Program-made: the position numbers and the translations under genes | From: Klebsiella africana | GTDB lineage: Bacteria; Pseudomonadota; Gammaproteobacteria; Enterobacterales; Enterobacteriaceae | Assembly: GCF_020526085.1 (NCBI RefSeq) | Contig: NZ_CP084874.1 | Location: 2,666,001-2,730,000, forward strand | DNA length: 64,000 bases | Reading direction: 5' to 3' | The notes under the pieces: model-generated | The model's database searches: none | Seen by the model: the letters and a program-made list of their open reading frames with translations, nothing else | Told to the model about the DNA's origin: nothing | In this document: positions 1 to 8,713 of the stretch, one piece after another | Layout: each line of letters opens with the position of its first letter | How positions within the stretch are numbered: position 1 is the first letter of the stretch

Positions 1-1016
1 TCCATCGCCTGCTGGCGGCTGAGGGACGTGAAGTTGAGGTCATTGACACGGTACCGGCCGAGCCCAGCCATCACGATGTGGCGCAGATCGTCAGCCAGCT
101 GGGCGCCAGCCAGCCACAGTTGGTTGTTGGCATCGGCGGGGGGAGCGTGCTGGATGTAGCAAAATTGCTGTCCGTACTTCTGCACCCTGAGGCGCCCGCT
201 CTGACGGCCCTGCTGGCAGGCGAGCAGCCGCAACGGCGGATCGGCTCATTGTTGATCCCGGCCACCGCCGGGACCGGCTCCGAAGCGACGCCGAACGCCA
301 TTCTGGCAATCCCCGAGCAGCAGACCAAAGTGGGGGTCATCTCCCCGGTGCTCCTGCCGGACTATGTCGCCCTGCTACCGGAGCTGACCACCAGCATGCC
401 GGCCAGCATCGCGGCGTCGACCGGCATCGATGCCCTGTGCCATCTGCTGGAGTGCTTTACCTCCACCGTCGCCAACCCGGTAAGCGATAACGCCGCGTTA
501 ATCGGTTTGCACAAGCTGGTGCGCCATATCGAACGCTCGGTGAATCAGCCGCAGGATCTGACGGCGAAGCTGGAGATGCTCTGGGCCTCGTGGTACGGCG
601 GCGCGGCGATTAACCATGCGGGCACCCACCTGGTGCATGCGCTCTCCTATCCGCTCGGCGGCACCTGGTACCTGCCGCACGGAGTGGCCAACGCCATTCT
701 TCTGGCGCCCTGTATGCGGGTGATCCGCCCCCACGCGGTGGCGAAATTTGCTCAGGTCTGGGATCTGATCCCCGACGCGGATCGCACGCTCAGCGAGGAA
801 GAGAAATCCCATGCGCTGGTCGCGTGGCTGGCGGCGCTGGTAAAACGACTGCCCCTGCCGGACAACCTGGCCGCGCTCGGCGTGCCGCAGGAGAGCATTC
901 CCGCCCTCAGCGCGGCGGCGCAAAACGTTAAACGCCTGATGAACAATGCCCCCTGCAGCGTCAGCCGCGAAGAGATCGCGGCCATCTACCAGACGCTGTT
1001 TCCAGAACATGCCTAA
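1..1016 (+). CDS. iron-containing alcohol dehydrogenase (5' end outside window)
   Basis: The reading frame is open to the first base, so the N-terminus is cut off. The visible part has the group III (iron) alcohol dehydrogenase hallmarks: a nucleotide loop GIGGGSVLDVAK, the PATAGTGSEAT segment, and metal-ligand regions DALCHLLE, HALSYPLGG and LPHGVANA. The family reduces aldehydes or oxidises alcohols, or acts as a maleylacetate reductase, using NAD(P) and a divalent metal in the cytoplasm. It lies 14 bp upstream of an aldolase-family gene, so it may reduce the aldehyde released by that aldolase (inference). The substrate cannot be told from sequence. Confidence 0.88.
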   Translation, partial: HRLLAAEGREVEVIDTVPAEPSHHDVAQIVSQLGASQPQLVVGIGGGSVLDVAKLLSVLLHPEAPALTALLAGEQPQRRIGSLLIPATAGTGSEATPNAILAIPEQQTKVGVISPVLLPDYVALLPELTTSMPASIAASTGIDALCHLLECFTSTVANPVSDNAALIGLHKLVRHIERSVNQPQDLTAKLEMLWASWYGGAAINHAGTHLVHALSYPLGGTWYLPHGVANAILLAPCMRVIRPHAVAKFAQVWDLIPDADRTLSEEEKSHALVAWLAALVKRLPLPDNLAALGVPQESIPALSAAAQNVKRLMNNAPCSVSREEIAAIYQTLFPEHA

Positions 1017-1030
1017 CAGGAGAAAGTAAA

Positions 1031-1915
1031 ATGAGGAAAGCTATCAGCGGCGTACTGACCGCCATCGTCACCCCCTTTACCGCCGAGGGCGCGCTTAACC
1101 TGCCAGCGCTACGCCAGCAGGTGCAGCGCCAGATCGCCGCGGGCAACGGTATTTTCTGCGGCGGCACCAACGGCGAGTTTTTTGTCCTCAATGAGGAAGA
1201 GAAGATCGCCGTCGCCAGAACCTGTGTGGAAGAAGCGGCCGGTCGCGTCCCGGTGGTGGCCCATATCGGGGAGGTTTCCACCCGCGAGACTCTCCGGCTG
1301 GGCCAGCAGATCGCCCGCCTCGGGGTTGACGCGGTATCGGCCATTACCCCGTGGTTCGTGCCCTTGAAGCAGGAAGAGCTGATTAACCACTATACGGCGA
1401 TCGCCGACGCGCTGAGCGTCCCGCTTTTTCTTTACAACATTCCCGCCCGCACCGGGAACACCATTGCCCCGGAGACCGCGCGTCAGCTGGCCAGGCACGA
1501 GAATATTGTCGGCATTAAGGATAGCGCCGGCAGCTACGACAGCCTGAAAGGTTTTCTCGACGCGGTGCGCGATATCGACGGTTTCGACGTTCTGAACGGA
1601 CCGGACTCGCTAATCCATCAGGGATTTGTCGACGGCTGTTCGGCGTGCATCTCGGGGCTTGCCAACGTCGCGCCCGCGGAAATTAACGCCATCTGGTCGC
1701 GCTTTCACGCCGGGGATATCGTCGGATCGCGCCAGGCCCAGGAGCAGGTAACGGGCCTGCGCACCGATCTGTATAAAGTGGCGTTCTCGCCTGCGGCGGT
1801 GAAGAAAGCTCTGCAGCTAATGGGTCATGAGGTGGGCGACAGCCGCTACGCGGTGCAGTTCAGTGACCAACAGCTGCAGCAGATTAAAAATATCATTAAC
1901 ACCTACCTTCACTAA
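1031..1915 (+). CDS. DapA-family lyase/aldolase (dihydrodipicolinate synthase-like)
   Basis: A 294-residue TIM-barrel protein of the DHDPS/N-acetylneuraminate lyase superfamily. Visible signatures are GGTNGE at residues 44-49, the Tyr of YNIPARTG near 135, the carboxylate-binding Arg near 140, and the Schiff-base Lys in GIKDSAGS near 163. It has an AGGAGA ribosome site just before the start. Because it sits with an alcohol dehydrogenase, a hydroxyacid dehydrogenase and an MFS importer rather than lysine genes, it is more likely a YagE/YjhH-type 2-keto-3-deoxy sugar-acid aldolase yielding pyruvate plus an aldehyde than the biosynthetic DapA. That is inference; the reaction is not shown by sequence alone. 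Confidence 0.88.
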   Translation: MRKAISGVLTAIVTPFTAEGALNLPALRQQVQRQIAAGNGIFCGGTNGEFFVLNEEEKIAVARTCVEEAAGRVPVVAHIGEVSTRETLRLGQQIARLGVDAVSAITPWFVPLKQEELINHYTAIADALSVPLFLYNIPARTGNTIAPETARQLARHENIVGIKDSAGSYDSLKGFLDAVRDIDGFDVLNGPDSLIHQGFVDGCSACISGLANVAPAEINAIWSRFHAGDIVGSRQAQEQVTGLRTDLYKVAFSPAAVKKALQLMGHEVGDSRYAVQFSDQQLQQIKNIINTYLH

Positions 1916-1964
1916 TTTACGTATCCGCCCCGGCCTTCACTGGCTGGGGCAAGACCTTGTATTT

Positions 1965-1981
1965 GCGACGCTACGCGTCGC
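1965..1981. other. perfect hairpin between aldolase and hydroxyacid dehydrogenase genes
   Basis: Seven-base inverted arms (GCGACGC / GCGTCGC) with a three-base loop, 20 bp before the next start codon. There is no T-run after it, so it could be an mRNA processing or attenuation element rather than a full terminator. Confidence 0.45.
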
Positions 1982-2000
1982 CAGTAAACAGGAAACGGTT

Positions 2001-2951
2001 ATGAAAGTAATTTGCACCTCGCCCTCATTCGCCAAATACAACGATGCGCCCATTTCAGCGCTGAAAGAGGCCGATCTGGAACTGGTCATGTTGCCTGCCG
2101 ATGCCTCGACAGAAATGCTGGCTCAGCATCTGCCTGATGCCATAGCGATGATTGTCGCCTTTACCGACATCAATGAATCTCTGCTGGAAAAAGCTCCCAG
2201 GCTTAAAATTGTCTGCAAACATGGCGTTGGTGTGGATAACATCGATCTTAACGCTACGCGTCAGCGCAAAATTTTTGTCACTAACGTTCCTGATGCCAAC
2301 AAGCATGCGGTGGCCGATTTTGCTTTTGGCTTAATTCTCAATACTGCCCGCCAGATTTCTCAGGCCATCAGTGAAACGAAAGCAGGCAACTGGCCTCGTA
2401 TTTTTGCCACTGATGTGTATGGCAAAACGCTGGGGATCGTCGGTTTAGGCCATATTGGTAAGGAAGTGGCGCGACGTGCGCGCGGATTCAATATGCGAGT
2501 GCTCGCCACCGACGCCTGGCCAGACAGAGAATTTGCACAAGAACACCAGATTGAATATGTCTCACTGGATACTCTGACGGCGCAAAGTGATTTTATTAGC
2601 CTGCATACCCCTTTAACCCCGGAAACTGAAAATATGTTTAATGCCGCCCGGCTGCAACAGATGAAATCAGGGGCATTCCTGATTAATGTTTCCAGAGGCG
2701 GCATTGTTGATGAACACGCTTTGTATGAAGCACTGAAATCAGGACACCTCGCCGGAGCCGCAGCTGACGTTTTTCTCGAGGAGCCTTGCGCTACGCACCC
2801 TTTATTTACGCTTGCGAATTTTGCGCCAACATCTCATATTGCTGGATATACGGATGGCGCAATTAGCAATATTAGCGCGCGCTGCGTCAACAATATTATT
2901 AGCTGCGTCTGTCGCGGTGAACGACCTGAAAACATTATGAATTCGCTGTAA
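2001..2951 (+). CDS. D-isomer-specific 2-hydroxyacid dehydrogenase (phosphoglycerate dehydrogenase-like)
   Basis: A 316-residue NAD-dependent dehydrogenase. It has the Rossmann loop GIVGLGHIG followed by the acidic residue of VLATD, the catalytic-Arg segment NVSRGGIVDE, the Glu-containing FLEEP, and a His near the C-terminus (TSHIAGY). I chose the ATG at 2001, which follows an AGGAAA ribosome site; a longer frame starting at 1827 would overlap the upstream gene and has no such site. It probably oxidises or reduces a 2-hydroxy/2-keto acid in the same pathway as its neighbours. Base composition here is more AT-rich than in the two upstream genes, hinting at a different origin. Confidence 0.87.
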   Translation: MKVICTSPSFAKYNDAPISALKEADLELVMLPADASTEMLAQHLPDAIAMIVAFTDINESLLEKAPRLKIVCKHGVGVDNIDLNATRQRKIFVTNVPDANKHAVADFAFGLILNTARQISQAISETKAGNWPRIFATDVYGKTLGIVGLGHIGKEVARRARGFNMRVLATDAWPDREFAQEHQIEYVSLDTLTAQSDFISLHTPLTPETENMFNAARLQQMKSGAFLINVSRGGIVDEHALYEALKSGHLAGAAADVFLEEPCATHPLFTLANFAPTSHIAGYTDGAISNISARCVNNIISCVCRGERPENIMNSL

Positions 2952-3014
2952 ATAACGAGGTGGGAAGCATGCCATTCCCACCAATATAACGAACATCTAC
3001 TCAGAGCCGAATAT

Positions 3015-4334
3015 ATGAACACGACAGCTAACACTACTCGTATTCGCTGGTGGATAGCCGGATTAATGTGGTTGGCTATTGCCATTAACTATATCGACCG
3101 GACAGTATTATCTGCCGCAGCCCCACATCTAATAGATGAACTGAAACTCGACCCCGAAATGATGGGGTTTATCATGGCGGCTTTTTTTTGGTCATACTCG
3201 TTATTACAGATCCCCGCAGGATGGTTCGCCGATCGTTTTGGTCAGAAAAAAGGTCTTGGTTTAGCCGTCGCCTGGTGGTCAATTGCCACCTCAATGATGG
3301 GCGTTGCCACGGGTTTTAAATCACTTCTGGCATTGCGACTGGCTTTAGGTGTTGGCGAGGCCGCCGCCTACCCCAGCAACGCCGGGATCGCCGCACGCTG
3401 GTTTCCGGATAAAGAGCGCGCCACCGTATCCGGACTCTTCGATAGTGCGTCAAAATTTGGCGGGGCGATTGCCATGCCGCTTATCGTCTGGATGATCTAC
3501 ACCTTTGACTGGCGACTGACCTTTTTGATCATCGGCAGTGTGGGCATTTTATGGGTTATCGCCTGGTATTTTATCTATGCTGAAAACCCAGAAGAACACA
3601 AACGCATCAGTCCTTCAGAAGTGCGTATTATTCGCGATGGCCAAAAACAACATCACGGCGACAAAACCGTATTGCCAATGAAATGGTATAAGCTCTTGCG
3701 TTATCGTAACATTTGGGCAATGTGCATCGGTTTTTTTACCATCAATTATACGTCCTATTTTTTCATTACCTGGCTTCCCACTTACCTGGTAAAAGAGAAA
3801 GGTATGGATTTTATTAAAATGGGAATGGTAGCCGCTCTGCCTTTATTATGCGGGATGGTGATTGAGGTTTTTGCTGGCTGGGCCTCAGATCGTCTGGTAC
3901 ATAAGAAAATACTGTCTCTCACAGCGACCCGTAAACTGTTTTTGACTATCGGCTTGCTTATGGCACTTTGTATCGGCTTTGCACCATTTACCGACTCTGT
4001 GTTTATGACCGTCTTTCTCTTGTGTGTCGCCAAATCAGGCACGACGGTCGCCGCATCACAGGTTTGGGCCTTACCGGGTGATGTTGCCCCCAAAAATAGC
4101 GTCTCAATTGTCGCTGGGCTGCAAAATACGGTTTCGAATATGGGAGGCGCAGTCGGTCCTATCATTACGGGTGCGATCGTTGCTGCGACAGGCTCATTCA
4201 ACTGGGCACTGATTTTCTCGGCCATTCTGGTCGTTATCGGGATAATCAACTACCTGTTCCTGATGGGTAAAATTGAACCTATCAATGACAAGGGTGAAAA
4301 ATCACCCGTCCTTAATGCTGCTGAACAACATTAA
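3015..4334 (+). CDS. MFS anion:cation symporter family transporter (sugar-acid importer-like)
   Basis: A 439-residue, roughly 12-helix inner-membrane protein with the MFS loop 2-3 motif (WFADRFGQKKGLG). The opening segment AINYIDRTVLSAAAPHL is typical of the anion:cation symporter group (galactonate, glucarate and hexuronate porters such as DgoT and GudP). It follows the hydroxyacid dehydrogenase by 63 bp and is probably cotranscribed, so it most likely imports the substrate of the four-gene set. It shares the AT-rich composition of the preceding gene. The exact substrate is unknown. Confidence 0.87.
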   Translation: MNTTANTTRIRWWIAGLMWLAIAINYIDRTVLSAAAPHLIDELKLDPEMMGFIMAAFFWSYSLLQIPAGWFADRFGQKKGLGLAVAWWSIATSMMGVATGFKSLLALRLALGVGEAAAYPSNAGIAARWFPDKERATVSGLFDSASKFGGAIAMPLIVWMIYTFDWRLTFLIIGSVGILWVIAWYFIYAENPEEHKRISPSEVRIIRDGQKQHHGDKTVLPMKWYKLLRYRNIWAMCIGFFTINYTSYFFITWLPTYLVKEKGMDFIKMGMVAALPLLCGMVIEVFAGWASDRLVHKKILSLTATRKLFLTIGLLMALCIGFAPFTDSVFMTVFLLCVAKSGTTVAASQVWALPGDVAPKNSVSIVAGLQNTVSNMGGAVGPIITGAIVAATGSFNWALIFSAILVVIGIINYLFLMGKIEPINDKGEKSPVLNAAEQH

Positions 4335-4342
4335 GTCCAATC

Positions 4343-4368
4343 CGCCCGGTAGGGGATGCCACCGGGCG
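4343..4368. terminator. bidirectional hairpin between convergent genes
   Basis: Arms CGCCCGGT and ACCGGGCG (8 bp) with a 10-base loop, lying in the 45-bp gap between the convergent MFS and PhzF-family genes. No strong T-run, so the terminator call rests on position. Confidence 0.5.
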
Positions 4369-4379
4369 TAAACACATTG

Positions 4380-5174
4380 TTACCCTCGCAGGTAAATCGT
4401 TCCGCGCAGATAGGTGGTCGCCTGGCCGCCGATCAGCACCCGGTCGCCCTGCCACTGGCAGCGCAGGTCGCCGCCGCGGGTGGAACCCTGGCGCGCCATC
4501 ATGGTGGTTTTCCCTAGTTTTTCGCCCCACCAGGGGATCAGCATGCTATGGGCGGAACCGGTGACCGGATCTTCCGGCACCCCTTCCCCCGGGCAGAAGA
4601 AGCGGCTGACAAAGTCATACTCCTCATCCGCCGCGCTGACGCAGATCATTTTGCCCAGCGTTCGCAGCCGCGCCATATCCGGTTGCACCGCTTCAACCTG
4701 CTGGCGATCCGCCAGCACCACCAGATAATCGCGCCCTTCCCGCACTTCAACGGCGGCCTCGAGTCCCAGCCCGGCCAGCAAATCTGCCGGTGGGTTATCC
4801 ACCGGGGTTGTCGACCACGCCGGAAAATCGAGCGTCAGCCAGTCGCCGTTCCGGGTGACCCGCAGTTCACCAACAAAGCGGGTGCTAAAGAGAATCGTCG
4901 CCGAAGGATGGTCGAGATATTCGAAAATAACGTGCGCTGCGGCGAGGGTCGCGTGGCCGCAGAGGTTGATCTCGGCGAGTGTGGTAAACCAGCGTAGCTC
5001 ATAACCCTCGTCGGTACGGACAAAGAAAGCCGTTTCGGACTGGTTATGCTGTTGGGCCATTTTCAGCAGCACATCGTCGGCTAACCACTCGCTGAGGGGG
5101 CATACGGCAGCGGCATTGCCACCGAAGTTTTTATCGCTGAAAGCATCGACCAGATAAAATTGAATTTCCTGCAT
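4380..5174 (-). CDS. PhzF-family isomerase
   Basis: A 264-residue protein of the PhzF/YddE fold (diaminopimelate epimerase-like). Visible signatures are the N-terminal VDAFSDKNFGGN, the SETAF segment carrying the proposed catalytic Glu near residue 47, CGHATLAAA, and the C-terminal EDPVTGSAH. Members catalyse isomerisation of small metabolites such as the phenazine precursor; most enterobacterial copies have no known substrate. The start is supported by AAGGA before the ATG. The gene is divergent from sotB with a 201-bp gap. No phenazine genes are nearby, so a phenazine role is unlikely. Confidence 0.88.
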   Translation of the reverse strand: MQEIQFYLVDAFSDKNFGGNAAAVCPLSEWLADDVLLKMAQQHNQSETAFFVRTDEGYELRWFTTLAEINLCGHATLAAAHVIFEYLDHPSATILFSTRFVGELRVTRNGDWLTLDFPAWSTTPVDNPPADLLAGLGLEAAVEVREGRDYLVVLADRQQVEAVQPDMARLRTLGKMICVSAADEEYDFVSRFFCPGEGVPEDPVTGSAHSMLIPWWGEKLGKTTMMARQGSTRGGDLRCQWQGDRVLIGGQATTYLRGTIYLRG

Positions 5175-5375
5175 ACACTGTCCTTACTTTTTTTACTTTC
5201 CTTCAACATGACATAAAAGCGTCTTCCTGACACTATCCATAGCAAAATTAATTGCTTAACCGCAGCCAGCCCCTTGCGATGAAATGAGACTCAGATCACA
5301 AAATGATTGTCTTTTCGCCAGCAATCGTTTTAAGATCAGCGTCACATCTTCCCCTGAATCACCAGTCCAGAGCTT

Positions 5376-6575
5376 ATGACTACGAATACGGTCTCACGCA
5401 AGGTAGCGTGGCTACGTGTCGTGACGTTGGCCATTGCCGCGTTTATTTTTAACACTACAGAATTTGCCCCTGTCGGGCTGCTGTCGGATATTGCCGACAG
5501 CTTCGGCATGGAAACCGCGCAGGTGGGCATGATGCTGACCATCTACGCATGGGTGGTGGCGCTGATGTCGCTGCCGTTTATGCTGCTAACCAGCAAAGTG
5601 GAGCGCCGGCGCCTGCTTATCGGCCTGTTTATTCTGTTTATCGCCAGCCACGTCCTGTCGTTTTTTGCCTGGAGTTTTGACGTGCTGGTGATCAGCCGCA
5701 TTGGCATCGCTTTTGCGCATGCGGTGTTCTGGTCGATAACCTCGGCGCTGGCTATCCGCATGGCGCCGCCGGGTAAACGGGCGCAGGCGCTGAGCCTGAT
5801 CGCCACCGGTACCGCGCTGGCGATGGTATTTGGTATTCCGATTGGCCGCATTATCGGCCAGTACTTTGGCTGGCGAATGACTTTCCTGGCGATCGGCCTC
5901 GGCGCGTTAGCCACCCTGGCCTGTCTGGTGAAACTGCTGCCGACCCTGCCGAGCGAACATTCTGGCTCGCTGAAAAGCCTGCCGGTGCTGTTCCGCCGCC
6001 CGGCGCTGGTCAGCGTATATATTCTGACCGTGGTGGTGGTGACCGCCCATTATACCGCCTACAGCTATATCGAGCCCTTTGTCCAGACCGTGGCAGGCCT
6101 GAGCGGCAACTTTGCCACCGTGCTGCTGCTGATCCTTGGCGGGGCCGGTATTATCGGCAGTATTCTGTTCGGCAAGCTCGGTAACCAGCATGCGTCAGGG
6201 CTGATAAGCCTGGCAATCGGCCTGCTGCTGGCCTGCCTGCTGCTGCTTCTGCCGGCCTCGCATAACCCGCACCACCTGATGCTGCTTAGCATCTTCTGGG
6301 GGGTGGCAATCATGATTATTGGCCTCGGTATGCAGGTGAAAGTGCTGGCCTCCGCGCCGGATGCCACCGACGTCGCCATGTCCCTGTTCTCGGGCATCTT
6401 TAATATCGGCATTGGCGCCGGGGCGCTGGTCGGCAGCCAGGTGAGTCTGCATCTGTCGATGGCCTCTGTCGGCTATGTCGGCGCCATTCCGGCACTGGTG
6501 GCGCTGGTCTGGTCGCTGATGATTTTCCGCCGCTGGCCGGTATCGCTGGAAGACCATCAGCCGCACCACTCCTGA
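5376..6575 (+). CDS. sotB: sugar efflux transporter SotB (MFS)
   Basis: A 399-residue, 12-helix MFS exporter closely matching E. coli SotB/YdeA, which exports L-arabinose and IPTG-like sugars. The opening segment with [15 protein letters not shown] is the DHA1-family signature. SKVERRRLL is the loop 2-3 motif and GIPIGRIIG the exporter-type motif C region. Location beside marC and marRAB is the same as in E. coli. A strong hairpin separates its 3' end from the convergent marC. Confidence 0.93.
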   Translation: MTTNTVSRKVAWLRVVTLAIAAFIFNTTEFAPVGLLSDIADSFGMETAQVGMMLTIYAWVVALMSLPFMLLTSKVERRRLLIGLFILFIASHVLSFFAWSFDVLVISRIGIAFAHAVFWSITSALAIRMAPPGKRAQALSLIATGTALAMVFGIPIGRIIGQYFGWRMTFLAIGLGALATLACLVKLLPTLPSEHSGSLKSLPVLFRRPALVSVYILTVVVVTAHYTAYSYIEPFVQTVAGLSGNFATVLLLILGGAGIIGSILFGKLGNQHASGLISLAIGLLLACLLLLLPASHNPHHLMLLSIFWGVAIMIIGLGMQVKVLASAPDATDVAMSLFSGIFNIGIGAGALVGSQVSLHLSMASVGYVGAIPALVALVWSLMIFRRWPVSLEDHQPHHS

Positions 6576-6589
6576 ATCCGTCGCACAAA

Positions 6590-6620
6590 AAAGCCCGCCG
6601 GTATCGCGCCGGCGGGCTTT
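6590..6620. terminator. bidirectional terminator between sotB and marC
   Basis: Twelve-base arms (AAAGCCCGCCGG / CCGGCGGGCTTT) with a 7-base loop, and A/T runs on the outer edges on both strands, between two convergent genes. Confidence 0.88.
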
Positions 6621-6643
6621 GTCTCTCTGCGCATCGCGGGCGG

Positions 6644-7312
6644 TCAGGGATGCCAGGTCGAAATGATCTCCAGCACACCGTTAATAATAAACTGCACGCC
6701 CATGCAGACCAGCAGGAAGCCCATCAGTCGGGAAATCGCTTCGATCCCACCCTTGCCAACCAGACGCATAATCGCGCCGGAACTGCGCAGACAAGCCCAC
6801 AGAATCACCCCTAACAGTAAAAAGATGATCGGCGGTGCCGCCAGCACCACCCACTCCGGGAAGTCCACGCCGTGTTTAACGGTCGAGGCGGAGCTAATAA
6901 TCATCGCGATGGTACCCGGGCCGGCGGTACTGGGCATTGCCAGCGGCACAAAGGCGATATTGGCGGTCGGTTCATCCTGCAATTCTTCCGATTTGATCTT
7001 CGCTTCCATCGAATCGTGGGCTTTTTGCTGGGGGAACAGCATGCGGAAACCGATAAAGGCCACAATCAATCCCCCGGCGATACGCAGCCCAGGTATTGAT
7101 ATGCCGAATGTATTCATCACCACCTGACCGGCATACCACGACACCATCAGAATGGCGAAGACATACACCGATGCCATTAACGCCTGCTTGTTACGCTCGG
7201 CGTTGTTCATATTGCCCGCCAGGCCGAGGAACAGCGCCACGGTTGTAAGTGGGTTAGCCAGCGGCAAAAGCACCGCCAGGCCGAGCCCTATTGCTTTAAA
7301 CAAATCGAACAT
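6644..7312 (-). CDS. marC: MarC-family inner-membrane protein
   Basis: A 222-residue protein with about six hydrophobic segments, matching the MarC/UPF0056 family (E. coli MarC is 221 residues). Characteristic pieces are [12 protein letters not shown] near the N-terminus and [14 protein letters not shown] mid-protein. It is divergent from marRAB, as in E. coli. Despite the name, studies in E. coli found no clear part in multidrug resistance; its function is unknown. Confidence 0.93.
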   Translation of the reverse strand: MFDLFKAIGLGLAVLLPLANPLTTVALFLGLAGNMNNAERNKQALMASVYVFAILMVSWYAGQVVMNTFGISIPGLRIAGGLIVAFIGFRMLFPQQKAHDSMEAKIKSEELQDEPTANIAFVPLAMPSTAGPGTIAMIISSASTVKHGVDFPEWVVLAAPPIIFLLLGVILWACLRSSGAIMRLVGKGGIEAISRLMGFLLVCMGVQFIINGVLEIISTWHP

Positions 7313-7476
7313 AGTTAATTAAAGTCCCATTTAAATTCATTTTTTCAGGATGATTTCGTTCCGTGAGTATACCGGCTTCGTTGGATTCGACACCAGCTCG
7401 GGTGATAAACCATTTCCGCTAAAAATTAACAAGCGTTAGAAAAACCGCAAACAGTGACCCACGTCAGATATTTTTC

Positions 7477-7496
7477 TTTTAGCAAATCGTGGCATC
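7477..7496 (+). promoter_or_regulatory. marbox (MarA/SoxS/Rob binding site)
   Basis: The 20-bp element matches the E. coli marRAB marbox closely (core TTTAGCAAA..GTGGCATC). It lies about 16 bp upstream of the -35 hexamer, the position needed for MarA autoactivation. Confidence 0.82.
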
Positions 7497-7511
7497 GGCG
7501 AATTCATAATG

Positions 7512-7540
7512 TTGACTTATGATTGCCTGGGCAATAGTAT
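7512..7540 (+). promoter_or_regulatory. marRAB promoter
   Basis: TTGACT at 7512-7517 and TAGTAT at 7535-7540 with a 17-bp spacer, the same arrangement as the E. coli marRAB promoter. Confidence 0.85.
7520..7538 (+). promoter_or_regulatory. MarR operator site I
   Basis: Contains the palindromic core TTGCCTGGGCAA between the -35 and -10 elements, so MarR binding would block RNA polymerase. Confidence 0.83.
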
Positions 7541-7553
7541 CACCTGCAACTAA

Positions 7554-7570
7554 TTACTTGCCTGGGCAAC
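7554..7570 (+). promoter_or_regulatory. MarR operator site II
   Basis: Second copy of the core, CTTGCCTGGGCAA, placed just before the marR start codon and covering its ribosome-binding region. The two cores are identical here, while in E. coli they differ slightly as I remember them. Confidence 0.83.
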
Positions 7571-7574
7571 CATC

Positions 7575-8009
7575 ATGAAAAGTACCAGCGACCTGTTTAA
7601 TGAAATGATCCCGCTGGGTCGCTTGATCCAGATGGTTAACCAGAAAAAAGATCGCCTGCTCAACGACTACCTCTCACCTATGGATATTACCGCGACCCAG
7701 TTTCGCGTGCTCTGCTCCATTCGTTGCGAAGTATGTATTACCCCCGTTGAGCTGAAAACCGTGCTTTCCGTCGACCCGGGCGCGATGACGCGTATGCTTG
7801 ACCGCCTGGCGTGCAAAGGCTGGATTGAACGGTTACCCAACCCCGCTGACAAGCGCGGCGTGCTGGTGCAGTTGACGCCGGACGGTGCAGCCCTTTGCGA
7901 GCAGTGTCATCAGGTTGTGGGTCAGAAGTTACACCAGGAGTTAACGAAAAATCTGTCGGCGGACGAAGTCGCCATGCTTGAGCAACTGCTCAAGAAGGTC
8001 CTGCCGTAA
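7575..8009 (+). CDS. marR: multiple antibiotic resistance repressor MarR
   Basis: A 144-residue winged-helix repressor, same length as E. coli MarR. It has the DNA-recognition region [21 protein letters not shown] and the wing [17 protein letters not shown]. It represses marRAB by binding the two operators just upstream and is released by phenolic ligands or copper-driven oxidation of a cysteine in E. coli. It starts with ATG here; E. coli uses GTG at the same position. marA follows 17 bp downstream. Confidence 0.95.
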   Translation: MKSTSDLFNEMIPLGRLIQMVNQKKDRLLNDYLSPMDITATQFRVLCSIRCEVCITPVELKTVLSVDPGAMTRMLDRLACKGWIERLPNPADKRGVLVQLTPDGAALCEQCHQVVGQKLHQELTKNLSADEVAMLEQLLKKVLP

Positions 8010-8026
8010 AAATAAGAAGAGGTAAG

Positions 8027-8404
8027 ATGATGTCCAGACGTAATAATGACGCCATCACTATCCATAGTATTTTGTCGTGGATCGAGGATAACCTGGAATC
8101 GCCCCTGTCGCTGGAAAAAGTGTCTGAGCGCTCAGGTTACTCCAAGTGGCACCTGCAACGTATGTTTAAGAAAGAGACCGGCCATTCTCTCGGCCAGTAC
8201 ATCCGCAGCCGCAAGCTGACGGAGATTGCGCAAAAGCTCAAGCAGAGCAATGAGCCAATCCTGTACCTGGCGGAGCGCTACGGTTTCGAGTCGCAGCAGA
8301 CCCTGACGCGAACGTTCAAGAACTATTTCGATGTTCCGCCCCACAAGTATCGCATAACGAATGTACCTGGCGAGTCCCGCTATCTACATCCGCTAAATAA
8401 CTGA
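8027..8404 (+). CDS. marA: AraC/XylS-type activator MarA
   Basis: A 125-residue protein nearly identical to E. coli MarA, with two helix-turn-helix units: [20 protein letters not shown] and [20 protein letters not shown]. It binds marboxes as a monomer and activates efflux (acrAB-tolC), micF and stress genes. Tandem ATG codons at 8027 and 8030 both fit a GAGG ribosome site; the second matches the E. coli start. It is cotranscribed with marR and marB under the MarR-controlled promoter. Confidence 0.95.
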   Translation: MMSRRNNDAITIHSILSWIEDNLESPLSLEKVSERSGYSKWHLQRMFKKETGHSLGQYIRSRKLTEIAQKLKQSNEPILYLAERYGFESQQTLTRTFKNYFDVPPHKYRITNVPGESRYLHPLNN

Positions 8405-8444
8405 TGTTAATCGCCTGCACTATAAAAGACGTATTGAGGAAATC

Positions 8445-8663
8445 ATGAAACTATTCGCTGCCGCAGCTATCGTACTCCTGTCGCTGGCCTCCAGCCTCAG
8501 CTATGCGGAGCAAAACACCACGCCGGTGCGTCAAAACCAGCGTGATACAATGATTATCCCTTCCGAACATAATGATTCGCCATTTGATTTCAATCATATG
8601 GCGGCTGGTAATGATAAATCTGACGAACTTGGCGTGCCGTACTACCAGCAGCACGACCTGTGA
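8445..8663 (+). CDS. marB: MarB periplasmic protein
   Basis: A 72-residue protein with a signal peptide (hydrophobic AIVLLSLASSLSYA ending in an Ala-x-Ala-like cleavage site). Its C-terminus contains HNDSPFDFNHMAAGNDKSDE, like E. coli MarB. It is the last gene of marRAB. MarB is exported and mildly lowers mar expression in E. coli; its mechanism is unknown. Confidence 0.9.
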   Translation: MKLFAAAAIVLLSLASSLSYAEQNTTPVRQNQRDTMIIPSEHNDSPFDFNHMAAGNDKSDELGVPYYQQHDL

Positions 8664-8688
8664 TGCCATTACACGCATAATTGTGTAT

Positions 8689-8713
8689 AGCCCCGTCTCC
8701 GGGGCTTTTTTTT
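8689..8713 (+). terminator. Rho-independent terminator after marB
   Basis: AGCCCCG / CGGGGCT arms with a TCTC loop followed by eight T residues. It overlaps the stop codon end of the convergent eamA. Confidence 0.93.

Noticed and set aside
4380..5174. Phenazine biosynthesis
   Set aside because: Only the PhzF-family fold is present; no phzA-E or phzG genes are in the window, and most enterobacterial PhzF-like proteins are unrelated to phenazines.
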